Shown: positions 11,871-26,800 of the stretch, one piece after another | Position numbering within the stretch: the first letter of the stretch is position 1 | Layout of the letters: every line of letters starts with the position of its first letter | The notes under the pieces: model-generated | The model's input: only the letters and a program-made list of their open reading frames with translations | Database searches by the model: none | Told to the model about the DNA's origin: nothing | Position numbers and translations under genes: made by a program | From: Choristoneura fumiferana | Lineage: Eukaryota; Arthropoda; Insecta; Lepidoptera; Tortricidae | DNA length: 64,000 nucleotides | NCBI RefSeq assembly: GCF_025370935.1 | Contig: NC_133491.1 | Location: forward strand, 9,094,218 to 9,158,217 | Direction of reading: 5' to 3'

Positions 11871-12823
11871 TTGCTCTAATACTGTTTCTTAATGCTTTAG
11901 GTATTTATTTTTTTATTTATACATTCATGTCATGTTCAGTTTGCTTAATAATATATAGATTACATGATTATGGTTAGATTGTTGGTGCATGACACCCTGA
12001 TAGTGTATTATAACGTCAAACAGTTTCGTAATCTATCTTATAAATTATCTATTTTGTAAATATTTTTTATTAAGTACGAATAACTTTTATGTAGACATCC
12101 TGTGATAATAGTCCTTTTATGCTCCATGTCAATGGACTCTAACGATTTTAAATACTCATTTCAGTGGCGATATTTTCGAGTCATTAAGTTTCCCTTCTAG
12201 TTCATTAATTTAGATGAAAGGAGACAAAAATATGACAAACTGCGAACATAAGTTACTAAGACTTTTGCGCATTCTTAGGGAGACGATATTCGAAATTAAA
12301 TTTAATAGAACGGAAATGGAACAATGCGATGGCGATATTTAGAGAGGTGTCTTAATGTGACGTTTGTTTCAATTCGACAATTTGTCAGCTGTACCTTAAG
12401 GATTTACAAAACAGGAGTCCGATAATATCGTATTATTTTCGAATGAGTCCCGCTGGGTAACTAAGTCAGATCTGCGATATGCACAGTGTATACGAACACC
12501 ATCTGAGATAAACAGGTCGTTATTATTGCAATGTAAATCTCGTTTAGGTATCCGATCCAAATAGATACCGTAATACTGCACGCTCGCTGTATGCTAATAT
12601 ATCTCCATAAGTGTTTATTCATGTCCCTTCGAACCCATATATTATTACAGACTTTTTGCGAAGAAACTTCAGCTGAAAAAAAAAAGATTTTTATTTTTAT
12701 TTCATTGCATCTGCTTGGAGGAGCCAGTATTTTATCACGGTGAACGGTGAACATTTAGATGATTTCTTAGATCATTTTAATATAACTGTTAAAATCTTAC
12801 CAGTATTTAAGAAATTTGGAAAA

Positions 12824-13172
12824 GAACTAAAATAATTTCTATGCTCACCCGCGACCTTATGATAGCTAAGTTTATGCAAGATAGGCGTGTTCATGCAGTT
12901 TCTCCACCTCCACACTGTATAAGAACACACACAAATCACACGAACCCATCTATCACCACCACCACAATACACTGACGCGTTTCGAACTCAACCAGAGCTC
13001 ATCTTCAGAGCAACACAACCGTACACCATACTACCAGATGTTAGAGATGTTGGAGTCTAACATCAAGACAAGTAATTTGTGTGTGTAGGTGGAGGAACTG
13101 CATGAACACGCATATCTTGCATAAACTTAGCTATCATAAGGTCGCGGGTGAGCAACGAAATTCTTTTAGTTC
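12824..13172. mobile_element. Foldback element with about 95-bp inverted arms
   Basis: The arms include CTCACCCGCGACCTTATGAT, AGCTAAGTTTATGCAAGATA and TTCATGCAGTTTCTCCACCT on the left, and their near-complements on the right. The unique centre contains ACGCGTTTCGAACTCAACCA. Fragments of the family occur around 17256-17375. There is no coding capacity. Confidence 0.65.
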
Positions 13173-14812
13173 ATTGATATGGACCTACGCAACGCGCCTG
13201 ATTCAATAATTTTTTTGAAATCTGGAAAAGCAAATTTAAAATTATAAAGTTTTACTCCACTACCTGGGCGATAGATCTTCATTTGGTGTCTAAGAGATTC
13301 ATTTCTAACGTACGATGTAGAACAGATTCGTCAGTTAGTTACGGTAAGTTGCTCTTTTTTCTATGGAGCGTATTCTGAATATTTTTTATGAAAAAAGTTA
13401 TTTTTTTCCGCAATAAATTTATCTAGATCAACTGGGAGACAAACAGTGTCTACAAAATTGAATCTAAAGCATTAGTAATATCCGAGAAAACAATTACATG
13501 ATTAGTAAAATTGGATTAGAAAATGTACGTCTGTTTAAAAAAACACTTATGTGTCCAACATTTAACAGGCGTGTGCGTGTTTAATGTAGGACACAATATG
13601 TGTGTACTTTGTGGATATTTTGTTTTAATATTACAAAGTATCACGTTATTAAAACACAAAAACAGGTATTTATGTCCTAAAGGTATTTTAAGCAAATTAA
13701 AATTGCGTCTCATTTTTGCGTCAGGCACATTTACCAAGAGCTGAAACGAAAATCAATCATATCCCCCTTCCCACCTGAATCAAGAGTCGCATCAATCGAG
13801 ACTTTGATTGATTTTCATGTTGTGGCACGATCTGACGCAATCAATGATACTTTTACGTGTGTTATCAATCAATAACTAATAAACTATTAATAGTCCCACA
13901 CATCGGCCATTATCTTTACAAATGTCCAATATGGCTAGTCGGTTATTAGAGTCATTAGTAAGGCCGTGTCCCTAATAGAGCCTCCAATTCGTAGCGACAT
14001 CGAGGCTGTAAACTCTGCCTATACCACTCGTCTAGATATACCTACCTACCTATCATTTTAGTCACCAATATAATGTAGCCTGGAGTCGATCGAATATGAG
14101 GGTACGACCCGAGATGGAAAAGCGAGCAAATTTACTAGTAGCCTTAGGCATCCTGAGTGGCATCTAAATGGAGGTTCTGAATCTATCAGATTATATATTG
14201 CCCTTTATAGCCCGTTCCACAGAATAAGACGTAAATATAAAAGTAACATTGTTTCGGAGAGGTATTTTGGGGTAAACGAATAAATAAATGTCCAGTTCGT
14301 GTCTGAGCCGTGGAACATGACTAATGCGTTTCCCGAGTAGGTTAATGGGGATTATTATTTTGTAATGGAGTAGTGTTACCGTGATCGGAAGTAATTCGTA
14401 GCGTTTGTGCTACAGCCTCTACGCGACCGCGACACGTCACCGGCGCTACGGGCGCGGTGGTAGCGTAGCGTGCAGTCGACGCGTAACCTCCGTCAATGAA
14501 CACACTTTGTATACACTATCGCTTTTTTTTAAGTACTCAAGGTGGGTAATTTTAAAAAAAGCGAAAAATAAAGCGATTCCGCCTCTATAAAAAATATCAT
14601 ACATTTTGGGTTAGGTGAATGTGTGTGGTGTTAATTGAATATTGGTGTTGCCTTTCGTCCGCAATTTGTTAAAGTTACTGTTAAGCGTAAAGTTAATTAA
14701 AATTAAAACCGCATGAAACGCGACCGTGTTTGCGGGCTTCTAATTCGACTTCGTTTTTGTATTGGTGAGAGTTTAGAGTTGTGTTGGTAGTAAATAATAA
14801 AGTTTGAGTCAG

Positions 14813-17800
14813 ATGGCGGGAGCGGGGCTACGAGTGGCGCTGCTGAGCGCGGCTCTCATCGCGCTAAGTGGTGAGTTACTTCGCAGATTATAACGGGCAC
14901 TTACAGATTTCACGCGGCAATTTATTAGTTCCGAAAGTCTGCTCGGGAACTGTCAAGCGTGCCGAGTGAAATACGCCCGTTGTTCACAAATATATGCTTT
15001 ATACGAGTACTAGGTAAAACATTCCGTTGTGCTTCCATGGAAGAATAGAAAATAAGCTCGAGGGAATCCCGAAAAAAGCCGTCTTAATGCAACTCTATCA
15101 TTCTCAAATCTGTCTACTGAATATCAAGACACGTCCAAACTCCACCGGTTTAGGTTATGGTTATGCATTATCTGTCAGTCACTCAAACAGTCAGCATTTT
15201 ACTCTTTTATAAGTAACTATTTTATTTTTTTGAAATCAAAGCCGAGAACTTTTTATTAATTGGAACTTAAACTTCATTTATTTTAACATTTGCAACTTTA
15301 CGGTAAAATTTACACACGTTGTTAAATGAAACAACAAAACTATAAATAAAAACATAATAAATACCGCTAATAAATGTACAAGTAGGTATTTTTAGTCCAT
15401 TTGTAATCGAAATACCGAGAAACGTGTGTTACAATTTGACCGTTAATTCAAACCTTAAATTAAACTTATGCTTTAGACTTTTAGGTAATTAAAAGAATGT
15501 AAACAAACCATTAAAGAGGTTATTTCTGATACAATGTTTGGTTCCTGTTCAATATTTATTATTTTAAAATAAATGAGCAATCTACTACTTCAGTTCGTAC
15601 AGTTCTAATAACATGTAATTACGCTTAATTTTACTGAATATGTACACATTTACGAATACAAAAATATTTTTATCATGTTAAATGAATATTTAATTTTTAA
15701 TTTCTAAATTGTCACTAAAACACCACAAAGGTTGACTGGCAGAGATCCCTGCAGGGATAAGTCCGCCTTTGTACTTAACACAACTTTTATTTATGTAACC
15801 TTTTTGTTTTTCCTTTTTGTACAATAAAGAGTATAAACAAACAAAACATACCCAGTGTGACTTATCGTCTAAATTGCCTTTGTACCGATTATTATTCATT
15901 CTTTTCACTTTTTTTATGCGTCGTTACTCAGTAGATACACGACGTATTAAATTAATCATTATAGCCCATGACGGAATACATCCCACGTAAAGAATGCATA
16001 ATAAATGTGCACTCCATTCCCTTTGAAAAGTACATGTTCACAAAGTGAATTACCTATGTACAAATATACTTATGTACAGGAATATAGTATGACAAAGGCG
16101 GCAGGAGCATAAAGAAATCATGGACGTCTGGCCTTGGGCACACATGGACAACTCACACCAGCAGTGTCTCTACATTTTAATAAACTAATTTCTCCGCGAT
16201 AGCTGACCTGTGGCCTTTACACAATATGGGACAGTTTTAGACGACCTTTAGTGGCCTTAGTGTGGGGTCTGTCCAAATCTGATAAGGCGTTGCAAAGGAC
16301 GTGTTGACAATTATGGAGATTTTGTCCATGGCTGCTCTCTGGTTACGCTTCATTGCCCACGCTCCATGTGAATGCTAAAATAGAGTGCCGTACTCGTAGG
16401 AGTCCATGCCATTATAAGTATTATTTATAAATTTAAAGAGTACAAAATCAAATTCAGTACTTTTAAGGGTACACTGTGTGAATAGTAGACACGGTAAAAA
16501 AATATGGTTTTAGCGTTTTTTTGTGCTATAGATACTTACTTTTGTACATTTTATCCAGGCTCGCACCACTGAGTTTTTAGGAATTCATATGTGAAATTAC
16601 GTTTGAAAATTACCACGAGCATGACGGTGACGGAAAACATTGTGAGGAAACCTGGACACGGCGACTATCCAACAAAGAAATTTGACGGTGTGTGTGAAGT
16701 TACTACGGTTCAAAGCCCTCTCATTCTGAGCGGAGGCCTGTGCCCTGCAGTGGGACGAATATAGGCTGGGATGCTGATAATGAAGGATATAACACTGAAA
16801 AAAAAGGAATCTCGTGCATTTGAAACCCTCGACTGCGCTCAGGATTCATCTTTTGAACCACTCGCTTCGCTCGTGGTTCAATCCTAGAATCCTTCGCTTG
16901 CTCTGGTTTCAATATAAGCACTCGTGACAAACAGTTACTTTCCAGCCTTTCATAACAAATAGGTAACTATTGTTACTGTTAGCAAATCTTTTTTTTTTTC
17001 AGTGAATCCAGTATCGAGAGATACCTCTATATAAAAGTATATAGCGAGTAGCAATTTTAGTCTGGTATGTTAGCCGGTACTTTATAACATATGTACTGGA
17101 AGGAAGCGCGCCGTTACCATGAATTCTTGAATACACGCGTTACGTTATGAGTAACAACCCGGGGCAAAGCTAAAAGCGTTTCCCACACATTTTTCCTCCT
17201 GGAGAAACGTGCACGATATTATTACACATACATTTATTTTTAAAACTATACAGGTAAATTATTGAATCAGGCATTACTTACGGACACAACAACACACAAA
17301 CAAAATAATTGATTTTTCATTGATATGGACCTCCGCAAAAGGTCGCAGGTGAGCAAAGTAATTGTTTTACTTCCTATACAGGTACCTACAGTGTACTATA
17401 GTCTCGCTCTCTCGCTGGCAAGCAATTAACTCTTGCATTTTTCACAAAAAATAAGTACTAGAAATTTGTTAAACCTATACCGGGTGTGGCCTGTAATATA
17501 AGCAAATAATTAAAACATAGATTATACTCCTCAAACTGAACAACATTAGTTCAGCGACTTTTAATAGTACATTACTGCAGATCGCATCGCATCGCAGTAT
17601 CGCAAATGCTTACAGAGTAGTGGTGGTTGGCTGTTCGTAATTTTTCCTTTGTCAGTTTAATGTTAGTAAGCAAATTTAAAAAGTTAGAGCAGCGGACAAT
17701 AATGGATTTTCATACATACTTCATGGCCTAGGCCAAGAAGTTATGTAGGGAGGTGGTAGGGAGCCATAAATGAGAAACTTCATGTCTCCATTTCGTGACA

Positions 17801-20800
17801 TTAACGCATACATTTCCGAGCATGTTTGAGAAAAAATAATTAGTTTTTTAATTTTTATTCCACTTTTAAGTTTATTCGAAGAAGCAATGTAAAGCACAAT
17901 GCCTGATGTATGTAGGGTGACAGGCGACGTCAGTTGGGTTCTAGGAGGGCGTACATTAATAGCAGTAGGTACTTAATTTGTGTTTTATGTATAGTGAAGT
18001 ACTTACATACATACATACATACATATTCGAAAGGCCGTACCAAATAATAATAGTAAATCTAAATAAGGTTCTAGTAGGTACTGCAACATAATGCAATTAA
18101 ATTAATCTTTTACAAAACTCGCATCCCCTTGGACACTGATAAAGGACGCTTAGGTCGTTTTAAAAGGAAAAAAGATATATAAGGTCAACAATTGAATACA
18201 GTGTCAATAACCTGAGTAAATAAATACGCACTCTCGCCACAATTATGATAAACAAACATAAGGTTTTAACGTATAGGTATATCATCATCATCATAGAATA
18301 AGGTGAACTTCCTTATACATAAATTGCTACTAATATTATAAAAGAATGCAAAAGTTTATGAGTAGTTAGGTATGTGAGTGTGTAAATTTGTTAGCCCTTC
18401 ACGTTAAAACGGCTGAACGCTTATGGATAAAATTTGGTATGTAGATAGCTGAACATCCGGAATAACCCATAAACATAAACTTGAACCTTTCATCCCAATA
18501 TTCCCACAAGATCGGGATAAAATCTCAACCGCCAGGTTTAAGAGCCATGAAAATTGGCACAGTTATTTTTAGTGCAACGTTGATGAAGACCACACCACGA
18601 TATACTTTTTGGGAATTCCCATGAGCATTATCCCGGAATTTAATTTCAACGTCTGAATCTAATAGGTACTATTTATTTTTGTTTGTATTTTTATCCTATG
18701 TATATGTTATTGCTATTAATTAAGTATGAAGTGAGAGCCGTGGTGGCCGAGTGGTTTGACCTATGGCCTCTCAAGCAGAGGATCGTGGGTTCTAACCTCG
18801 GCTCGCACCTCTGAGTTTTTCGAAATTCATGTGCGGAAATACATTTGAAATTTACCACGAGCTTTACGGTGAAGGAAAACATCGTGAGGAAACCTGCACA
18901 CAAACCTGCGAAGCAATTCAACGGTGTGTGTGAAGTTCCCAATCCGCACTGGGCCTGCGTGGGAACTACTGCCCAAGCCCTCTCATTACGAGAGGAGGCC
19001 TGTGCCCTGCAGTGGCACGTATATAGGATTTGATGATGATGATGAAGTATGAAGTAGGCAGCAGAGTCCTCCGCGAACTATCTGGTAGGTATAACTGCGG
19101 TCGCCAACCCGCCTGCCAAGCGTGGCGACTAGGGCATTTTCCCCCCAAAGGTACGTGTCTGAGTGGAGCCTTGGGGGAGGCTCATGTCCAGCAGTGGACG
19201 TCTTTCGGCTGACATGATGATGTGTTATTGCTATAACAAATCAATGTTTTTTCTTTCTTCTTAATGGTTTACGTGTACAAAGCCGTGAGTAAACACTAGG
19301 GGCATGTAAGCCATCGCTCTGTCCGGCGACATTCCGGCATGGCCACTGTCACCGCCGACAGGCTGGAACGTGAATAAGTTATAGCGTTGACCATCGCCTG
19401 CATTATTTAATGCCCCCGCGGCCCTGCTCTACTCGTGTGACACTGTAACTTGTAAATAACTTCCTTGCAACTTTCAAGGATCGTCATAAGGGCTACGCTA
19501 ACTGACGTGGTTTGCACGGAGCGAGGGGACGCTACTGAAAAATAGTATGAGCATCGCCAACTGACTTTACCTGTTGATGATTTTACCTGTGTTATGGTTT
19601 ACTCGTAAATTCGGGTTTTGTTCCGCGTACCTTGATTTAATCGGGGCGTGATTTGGGTACCCGCAATTCTCCAGTCGTCTCGTGATCATGGCGCATGCAA
19701 CTGTGCCGAAATATCGAGCTTCTCTATAATCAAGGTACGCGGAACAAAACCGGAACAATGACCGCGATAGTCTAAAGCATTATGATTTTACCTGTACCCC
19801 CACCCGCGCCAGCTAGCGTAGGGCCTAATTGCAGGTAACAATGGAGCCTTTGTGCTACTGATTTCATATTGACTTTTCATACATCTGCCAAAGGCTCTTT
19901 ATTATTCACACTACAGTAGGTACAGAAAACAGGGCATGAAAAATGTTCAATTAGAAATTCGATAATAGCGAAGTTGATTATGAAAAGGTCCCACCGTGGT
20001 ACGCAATTCAGTTTTTCGTCTGGAAGTACATTTAGTAAGTAGATAAGATATAGAGTTCATTTTTAATGATTGTATCTTTTGATTGCGTTGTTGCTTAGTT
20101 GACTAAAGTTAGATTTTTTCAGTACTCTAAGGGAAGGGGTAGCAGACCTGAGTATTTGAAATTAGTTTTAGCTTGATACGTCCACGCGTCCTGAGAATTT
20201 AAAAATACTAAAAATAAGAAAACTAGACTTGTTTTCTTATTTTTAGTATTTTTAAGGCAGTCAGGTTTTTTGATTTTATATAATTTATTGTTCTATTTTA
20301 CACTTTTTACCCGACTGCGAAGAAGAAGTCATTGGATTCGTCTTGATGACGCGAGTGACACTAGGTACATAAAATTCTTGAAAAATCAAAATGGCGGATT
20401 TATGACGCCAAGATGTGAGTTATCTAAAAAAAATCAAACCTATCGAGTAGGGTATCAAATGGAAGCTAATAATTAAGTCATTCTAATAATATAATCAACC
20501 ATTTTCACAGAAATATCAAAAAAGTGTGAAATAAAACAATTAATTAAAAAAACCCGACTGCCTTAAAACAGTAAAAAGAAGAAAACAAGTCTAGTGGGCT
20601 CGTTCAAATCGTGACCAGCTCAAAAATTCTTAGTACCCAATGGGTCCCGACTGTTGAACTTTAAGTTAGCTACTTAACAGAGCTCTAGCCCACTAGACTT
20701 GTCTTCTCCTTTTTATAGTATTTTTAAGACAGTCGGGTTTTTTTTTTAATATTTCTGTGAAAATAGTAGATTAAGGGGCTGTTTCACCATCCATTGATTA

Positions 20801-23800
20801 GTGTTAACTGACGGTTAAATGTGATGCCGTCTCTATTTGTTTTGATCGAATAGACGGAGACGGCATCACATTTAACCGTCAATTAACACTACTCAATGGA
20901 TGGTGAAACAGCCCCTAAAACTATTACAACCCATATATATTTAGAATGGGCTAATTATTAGCTTCCTTTTGATACCCTACTCGATAGGTTTGAATAAAAA
21001 AAAATGAAACTCGCAACTAGGCGCCAAAAAACCGCCATTTACATTTTTCAAGATTTCATCGACATAAACATCTATTCCTATGTCCTCTCGTAACTACTCA
21101 CTGCGGACTGCTATTTACCCTAATGTGTCTGTATATATGTGCATGCATATATACATACTTCTTCGCAGTAGGGTAAATAAACAGCACACCAAATGATCCT
21201 ACTATAAAGGTTCCGTTTTTGCTGACTGAGGTACAGAACTCTAAAAAAAACACTTACAAGTGAATATGATCGTTTTTGCTCATAATTTAAAAATACATAT
21301 ACAATATATACCATCTCGGCCTATATACGTGCCACTGCAGGGCACAGGCTTCCTCACAGAATGAGAGCTTGGGCCGAACACACCATTGATGTTTGTCGAA
21401 GCTGTGTACAGGTTTCCTCACAATGTTTTCATCCGCTTTAAAGTTCGGTATGTCTAATATAAATTCACACATTAATTTAGAAAAATTGCACTAGTGCATC
21501 ACGATTTCCGCACGCATAAGGTACAAGAAAAAAAAAGAAATCGGCTATAGGATATCTCCCGTTATGCTATGCTGTGTATTTAGAAACATGGTCATTATGA
21601 TCATTCGAAGCCAAGACGTTACGTCAACTGTTGAACAAAGGCTTACACCAGTTGTGTGCAAAACTAAACTCCTCGGTCCACTTAGTGGGAGACCTGCCAA
21701 CGTTGCTTTTTCAGATTCGTGATCGCCACTCGAGAACGCCCTAAACGGTTATATGTTCTTGGAGTAAGGTGCCATTCCAACTAAATACATTTTCTTCGAT
21801 CGATGTAATCGGTGACGGTGACTAGTTCATTATCATTAGCGAATTTATTAGTTAAAAACATAGGTATATCCGAAAGTAGATTTCGAAATGTACTTAAGCT
21901 CTAATAGTCTCGGCCTCATCTCAGCAAAAAAATAGATAACATTATGCTGCTTAAATATTCTTTTTAATATTTTAACGTACAAATTAAAAACCAGTAGGAT
22001 TTTAAGTATATACTTCCTTACGACTTCGTAATATCAGCTAAGTGCTTGAGAGTTTTTTATTCGCCATTATGTTGTAGCAGCGATGTAAAACGATGGTGAT
22101 TTCTTTTATAAAAAGCCAGGGTTCCTGTTGGGAGTGATTCATTGTGGAACGCGTGGCCGCACCGCGCAGCGTAAAGGGATTCCCACATTTGACACCGCTG
22201 AATCGCCTTGTCCGGGAATAAAAAACACTTCACGCCGTTCACGCGAGGGAATCTGTGAGTAAATGCGTCGAGGAAGAGACATTTAATGTGCCTAAATAAT
22301 GCTACCTAGTACCTACATATTTTACGAATTTTGATGACAACTTAGAATGAGGTCCGATTTGAATTACTATTATTTCTATACACTTTCTATACAAGACACT
22401 TAGATCGAAATATGGGAAACATTTTTTTCTTGACCGGTTTTACTTATTGCTCACAAACAAATCAGGACAACTGAAAATTCTCACTACTTCTTTATAAACG
22501 TAGGTCAGTTATGCGACTAGAATCGAACCCTGGATTTAAAGCCCCATGGTCAAAGACTCCCTGTACAGTCATGTCAAATTGATGAGAGAAAAAAAAGTTT
22601 TGGTGCTCAAGATGATCTAAACACTGTCTCATTACCTTGGCTGTAGAGTCGCTATAAATTATAAGTCTCATCTTATATGGCCTGAAATAAATCTTTTTTT
22701 TTCTTTTGTTTTACTTCCGCCCCGCTCGCGCCATCGCCTATGGCGGTCTGTTTTTAAGTCTTAGATGGACGATGAGTGTTAAATGCGGATCTTTTACGTG
22801 TACAGTGCAAATAAAATACCAGCTTCGTTTATCTTCGCGTAGTGCAGAACACTGGCCGTATAAAAGCAGATTTAGACGGCCTAAATTACTCACCCGACGT
22901 GCGAATAGATATTTAACAACATGCTCAATGATGAACAGACCAGAGGCCGTTTTAGACAATGCCGTCTTATACCGTGTGATAGAAAAAAGTGGTGAAAACG
23001 ATCGTGATTGCAAGTGTGTTAGACAATAAGGCCAGATCACGCCAATACGTTGCTTATTTGAATTGTGCTTTACTGTATTAAAAAAAACAAAACTCTCGGG
23101 GGTTGGGTTAGTTAGTAAAATCCTCCAAGCAGGATTGCTATCACCATCTTGCTCGCTAATCCTACCGAGAAGCAGCAGTGCTTGCACTGTTGTGTTTCGG
23201 CGTGGAGAGTAAGCCGGTGAAATTACTGGCACTTGAGGTATCCCATCTTAGGCTTCTAACCAGTCGAATAAAAAAAACCCCTGTAATTGTTTTCGGGATT
23301 TGTTATTGTGGTTATGTTCGAGGTGTAGCTAACGCTTCGATGATCGAAGAGCTAACGCGACAAAGGCGCGGCTACATTTTTAATCAAAAATTCAGATGAA
23401 AATATTTACAGATCTGTTTAGTTAAACAACCCACAATTTGCTGAAATATTCCGGAAAATTTTAAAAACACCTAGCTTCTAATGAATCAAAGATATAAATG
23501 TGCTAAGTACATCGTTTTTCACGAAGCGACTCTGTTAGGTAAAATATTTTAATTAGCAAAGTGTACGAGTGAGTACCTACCTACCTAATGACTAAGCGAA
23601 GGTGCAAAAGTAAGTCAATCTCGTAATATAACGTTCAAGCAAACCAAATAAGTCCAAAGAAGGGATGTGTGCAGCCATACAACAAACTATATAGGTCATT
23701 CCATACGATATATCCGTTTATTATCCTTTAGAGTAATAGTATAGAATAAACGTAGCAACATAATATGTACCTATCTACCTACATTTCACTAAAACGGTGC

Positions 23801-26800
23801 GAATCCCATTACCAAAATACGATATCGTCGTCAGTCCCTCTCATGGCTTTTTAAGTTAAAGAAAAACTTTTCGCTTTGTTTTTTGTGCTCCTATTTGCAC
23901 TTTACAAAGGGTAAACTAAACTTTTTAAAACGGTCGCTGGTTCCGGCAGCCACTGGTTTATAATTTTTCTCGGTCCGAATTGCACTTTGCTCTGAAATGG
24001 GTTAAGAGAAAAGTAAATACGGAGAATTGGACTTACGACTTGGCACGGTGACAATGAGACAAATCAAATTGAAAAAAAAGTTAAATTCTTACATTTTATG
24101 ATGTAAGATACATACTTTTGATTTTTTTTCATACCTACTCGAATTACGAGTAGACTAATAGCGTCAAAGTGACTTACATAGGTATTTAGCACTACGTTTA
24201 GCACCAACTTTAAAACATTATCTTTTAGTAGCTTTTAAATTAAGATACATATCAAGAATAATATTGACGTAGGTAATCCATACTAAAACTAATATACTAT
24301 ACTAATACTAATAATATTATAAATGCGAAAATGTGTGTGTTTGTATGTTTGTCCGTCTTTTTTGTCGTCTTTGTATTTTTGGCATAGAGATAGTTTATTT
24401 CATGATTTGGCCAGTTAGGCAGATCATGAATTCCTAGGCATATCATGAAACGCCGTCATAGCGGTTCTGACATACATCAAAAAAACCTTGTTAGGATTTC
24501 TTATTTGTGCTAGTATTTTGAATGACTGTGTATAAAATTTTCAAAATTCCAAACGAGGCTTGCAAGTGCTCTTATGTCCTTTTCGTGTCCAATTTCGGCC
24601 CAAATAACTATTTTCTTTCAAACTACAAAATTACTATTGTTATATTTTTACCTCTGTTGTAAAATTAAAGCAACGTGTGAAACGGTTTTACGATTTTTTT
24701 ATATCTCTCGGGTTTTGTTTTTTAATATACCGGTTGTTTGTGATTTTTTCCTTTATGTGCGGCTTTTAAAATTTGAATAAATAATAGTTTCCGTTAAAAT
24801 TTTACGTTGTTTAATTTGTGTCGGCTTATCGAGGGTCTACAGGCACCTTAAGTGCTTTTGGACTGCTAGTTATGCTGCAGTACCTACTCCTTATTATTAT
24901 ATACGCACTCTGCTTGACACTTCACATAACATACTTCTCACACCGGGTAAGTACGTAAATGTTTAATGTGATAAGCTGTTTGAACTACAAACAGACCTAG
25001 CCTAGAGAGGGGGCGGTGAAACGTCTGAACACAATATATGAGGGATAAAATCGTATCGAAAATACAAACTGAAACATAGATGCACAGAAAAACCAGAAAA
25101 AGAGACCAGCGCTGGGAATCGAACCCAGGTCCTCAGCATTCCGTGCTGAGTGCTATACCTCTACACCACCACTGGACAGGTTTACAGACACAAATTTCTC
25201 CTATGCACCAAATATCTCAGCTTGTTTGTTTTCTTATTTAGTCACTTAAGCAGCGACACTAGCAACATCTATATTGTAGCCCTCATCGAGAAACTTTCAA
25301 CACTCCATTGGAACTAACCGCTCACCGGACAAGAGATGTCGCTACTAAGCAATCAAATTAAGATTTTGAGGTTTATGGAGTCTTTTTGTATTTTTTTTTA
25401 TTTCAACTCCAAATTTTGTTACTTTTACGGTCATCCCGTAAAATGCATATCGAAAATACAAACTGAAACATAGATGCACAGAAAAACCAGAAAAAGAAAC
25501 CAGCTCTGGAAATCGAACCCAGGTCCTCAGCATTCCGTGCTGCGTGCTATAGGTACCTCTACACCACCACTGGACAGGAGTACAGACACAAATTTCTCCT
25601 ATGCATCACATATCATATCTCAGCTTGTTTGTTTTCTTATTTAGTCACTTAAGCAGCGACACTAGCGACATCTATGTAACGGATAAATTCGCCTTTGTAT
25701 AGATAGTGCCACGAGAGTTGAAGTCAATTACACACAGCTATAAAAAGAACTGATTGCACAAAAGGAGAATGAATGAAATGAATGAGTAAATGTCAACATC
25801 CTGCTGACATTACACATGTTGTAGCTGTATAATATGTGATTGATAATCATTCACTTCAACTCTCGTGGCAATACCTAGGTATACATCTCTTTTTCTTTTT
25901 AGATAACTGTTATTTTCATATGTTTTATGTATATGTACTAGTGGCGAAGCGTCCATAGAACTCTATTCCCACCGGCTTGCCCAATATTTACAAAATAGGA
26001 CGACAAGACTTACAGAATCTATGAAAAATATACCTAAGCGATCTTTACTTCGGCTTTACCACGGAAATATCTGACGCTACACCACTGATATGTACCTACC
26101 TACAATAACGAGTTATACAATACATTTTGACGTATACATAAATGTAACAGGGGCGGCGGAGCCCCGGCGTTGCTACTGGTGCGGGCCGCTAGCGGAGCAG
26201 GTGCACCGCAGCCGCCGCTCCGCTCCGTGCGGCGGCTCCGCTCCGGTCACCGTCTGCGAGCCCGGCTACGAGTACTGCGCCGTCGTGGCCACTTCACCCC
26301 GTGGGTCTCCAGACTAATGCAAAGCCAAAGAGACGAGATATACTTCGTCTTTGTCTAATAATTCATTATTAGTATGTTACTCCCTTTCTCATGACATGAC
26401 ATGATTTATCTCGTCTCGTTGGGTTTGCTTTATACTTTTACTAGGACTAGCTTTTGCCCGCGGCTTCGCCCGCATGGAATGAGGGCTATCGTTTTTTGTC
26501 TCACTAGATGGCGCACTGTTGCGTGAGGTTTTTAAGTATGGCTTTCAAAGTCTGTTATTATGGGCGTGAATACAAAGTTTAGATTAAAATCATATTTAAT
26601 ACACCTTTAAACCGTAGCATAAAAATATCGAGCATGCCACAGTGTTGCAAAGTCCCCGTTTTGTTCGGAAAAAAGGGAGGACAAAGGTTTCCGAAAGACA
26701 AAACTGTCTCAAAACACAGACATTCATTGCCCCGGAACGCATATTTGCCATAATTAATTTCAGATATTGCAAAATATTCACAAAATTATTCTAATTATAA

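Larger units (their letters stand above)
1..14812. other. Intergenic, repeat-rich, no gene supported
   Basis: No convincing coding exon is visible in this stretch. The open frames present are short, mostly lack a good start, and overlap repeats. It holds MITEs, two SINE families, LINE 3' tails and several copies of a repeat with an AAAGAGGGGTGTTATAAG core, each listed separately. Stretches such as 4.65-5.5, 6.97-9.2 and 13.2-14.4 kb show only AT-rich sequence without recognisable structure. The last few hundred bases contain a GC-rich patch around 14420-14500 and are presumably the promoter and 5' UTR of the Ly6-type gene starting at 14813. Confidence 0.6.
14871..26150 (+). other. Intron 1 of the Ly6-type gene (11.3 kb)
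   Basis: Starts GTGAGT and ends AACAG. It is filled with SINEs, LINE tails, foldback elements and a MITE nested in one of them. No additional in-frame exon with good splice sites was found. The parts at 17.4-18.0, 21.5-22.7 and 23.4-24.3 kb show nothing recognisable beyond AT-rich sequence. Confidence 0.6.

Noticed and set aside
22738..23232. 164-codon minus-strand frame (MPVISPAYSPRR...)
   Set aside because: Part of it runs through the LINE-type tail at 23128-23265, no family is recognisable, and the opposite strand is also open. Probably chance readthrough of repeats.
25102..25178. Functional tRNA gene on the minus strand
   Set aside because: The B-box is perfect, but the anticodon loop lacks the usual T before the anticodon, the acceptor stem pairs poorly by eye, and the unit is embedded in a dispersed repeat with a second copy nearby.
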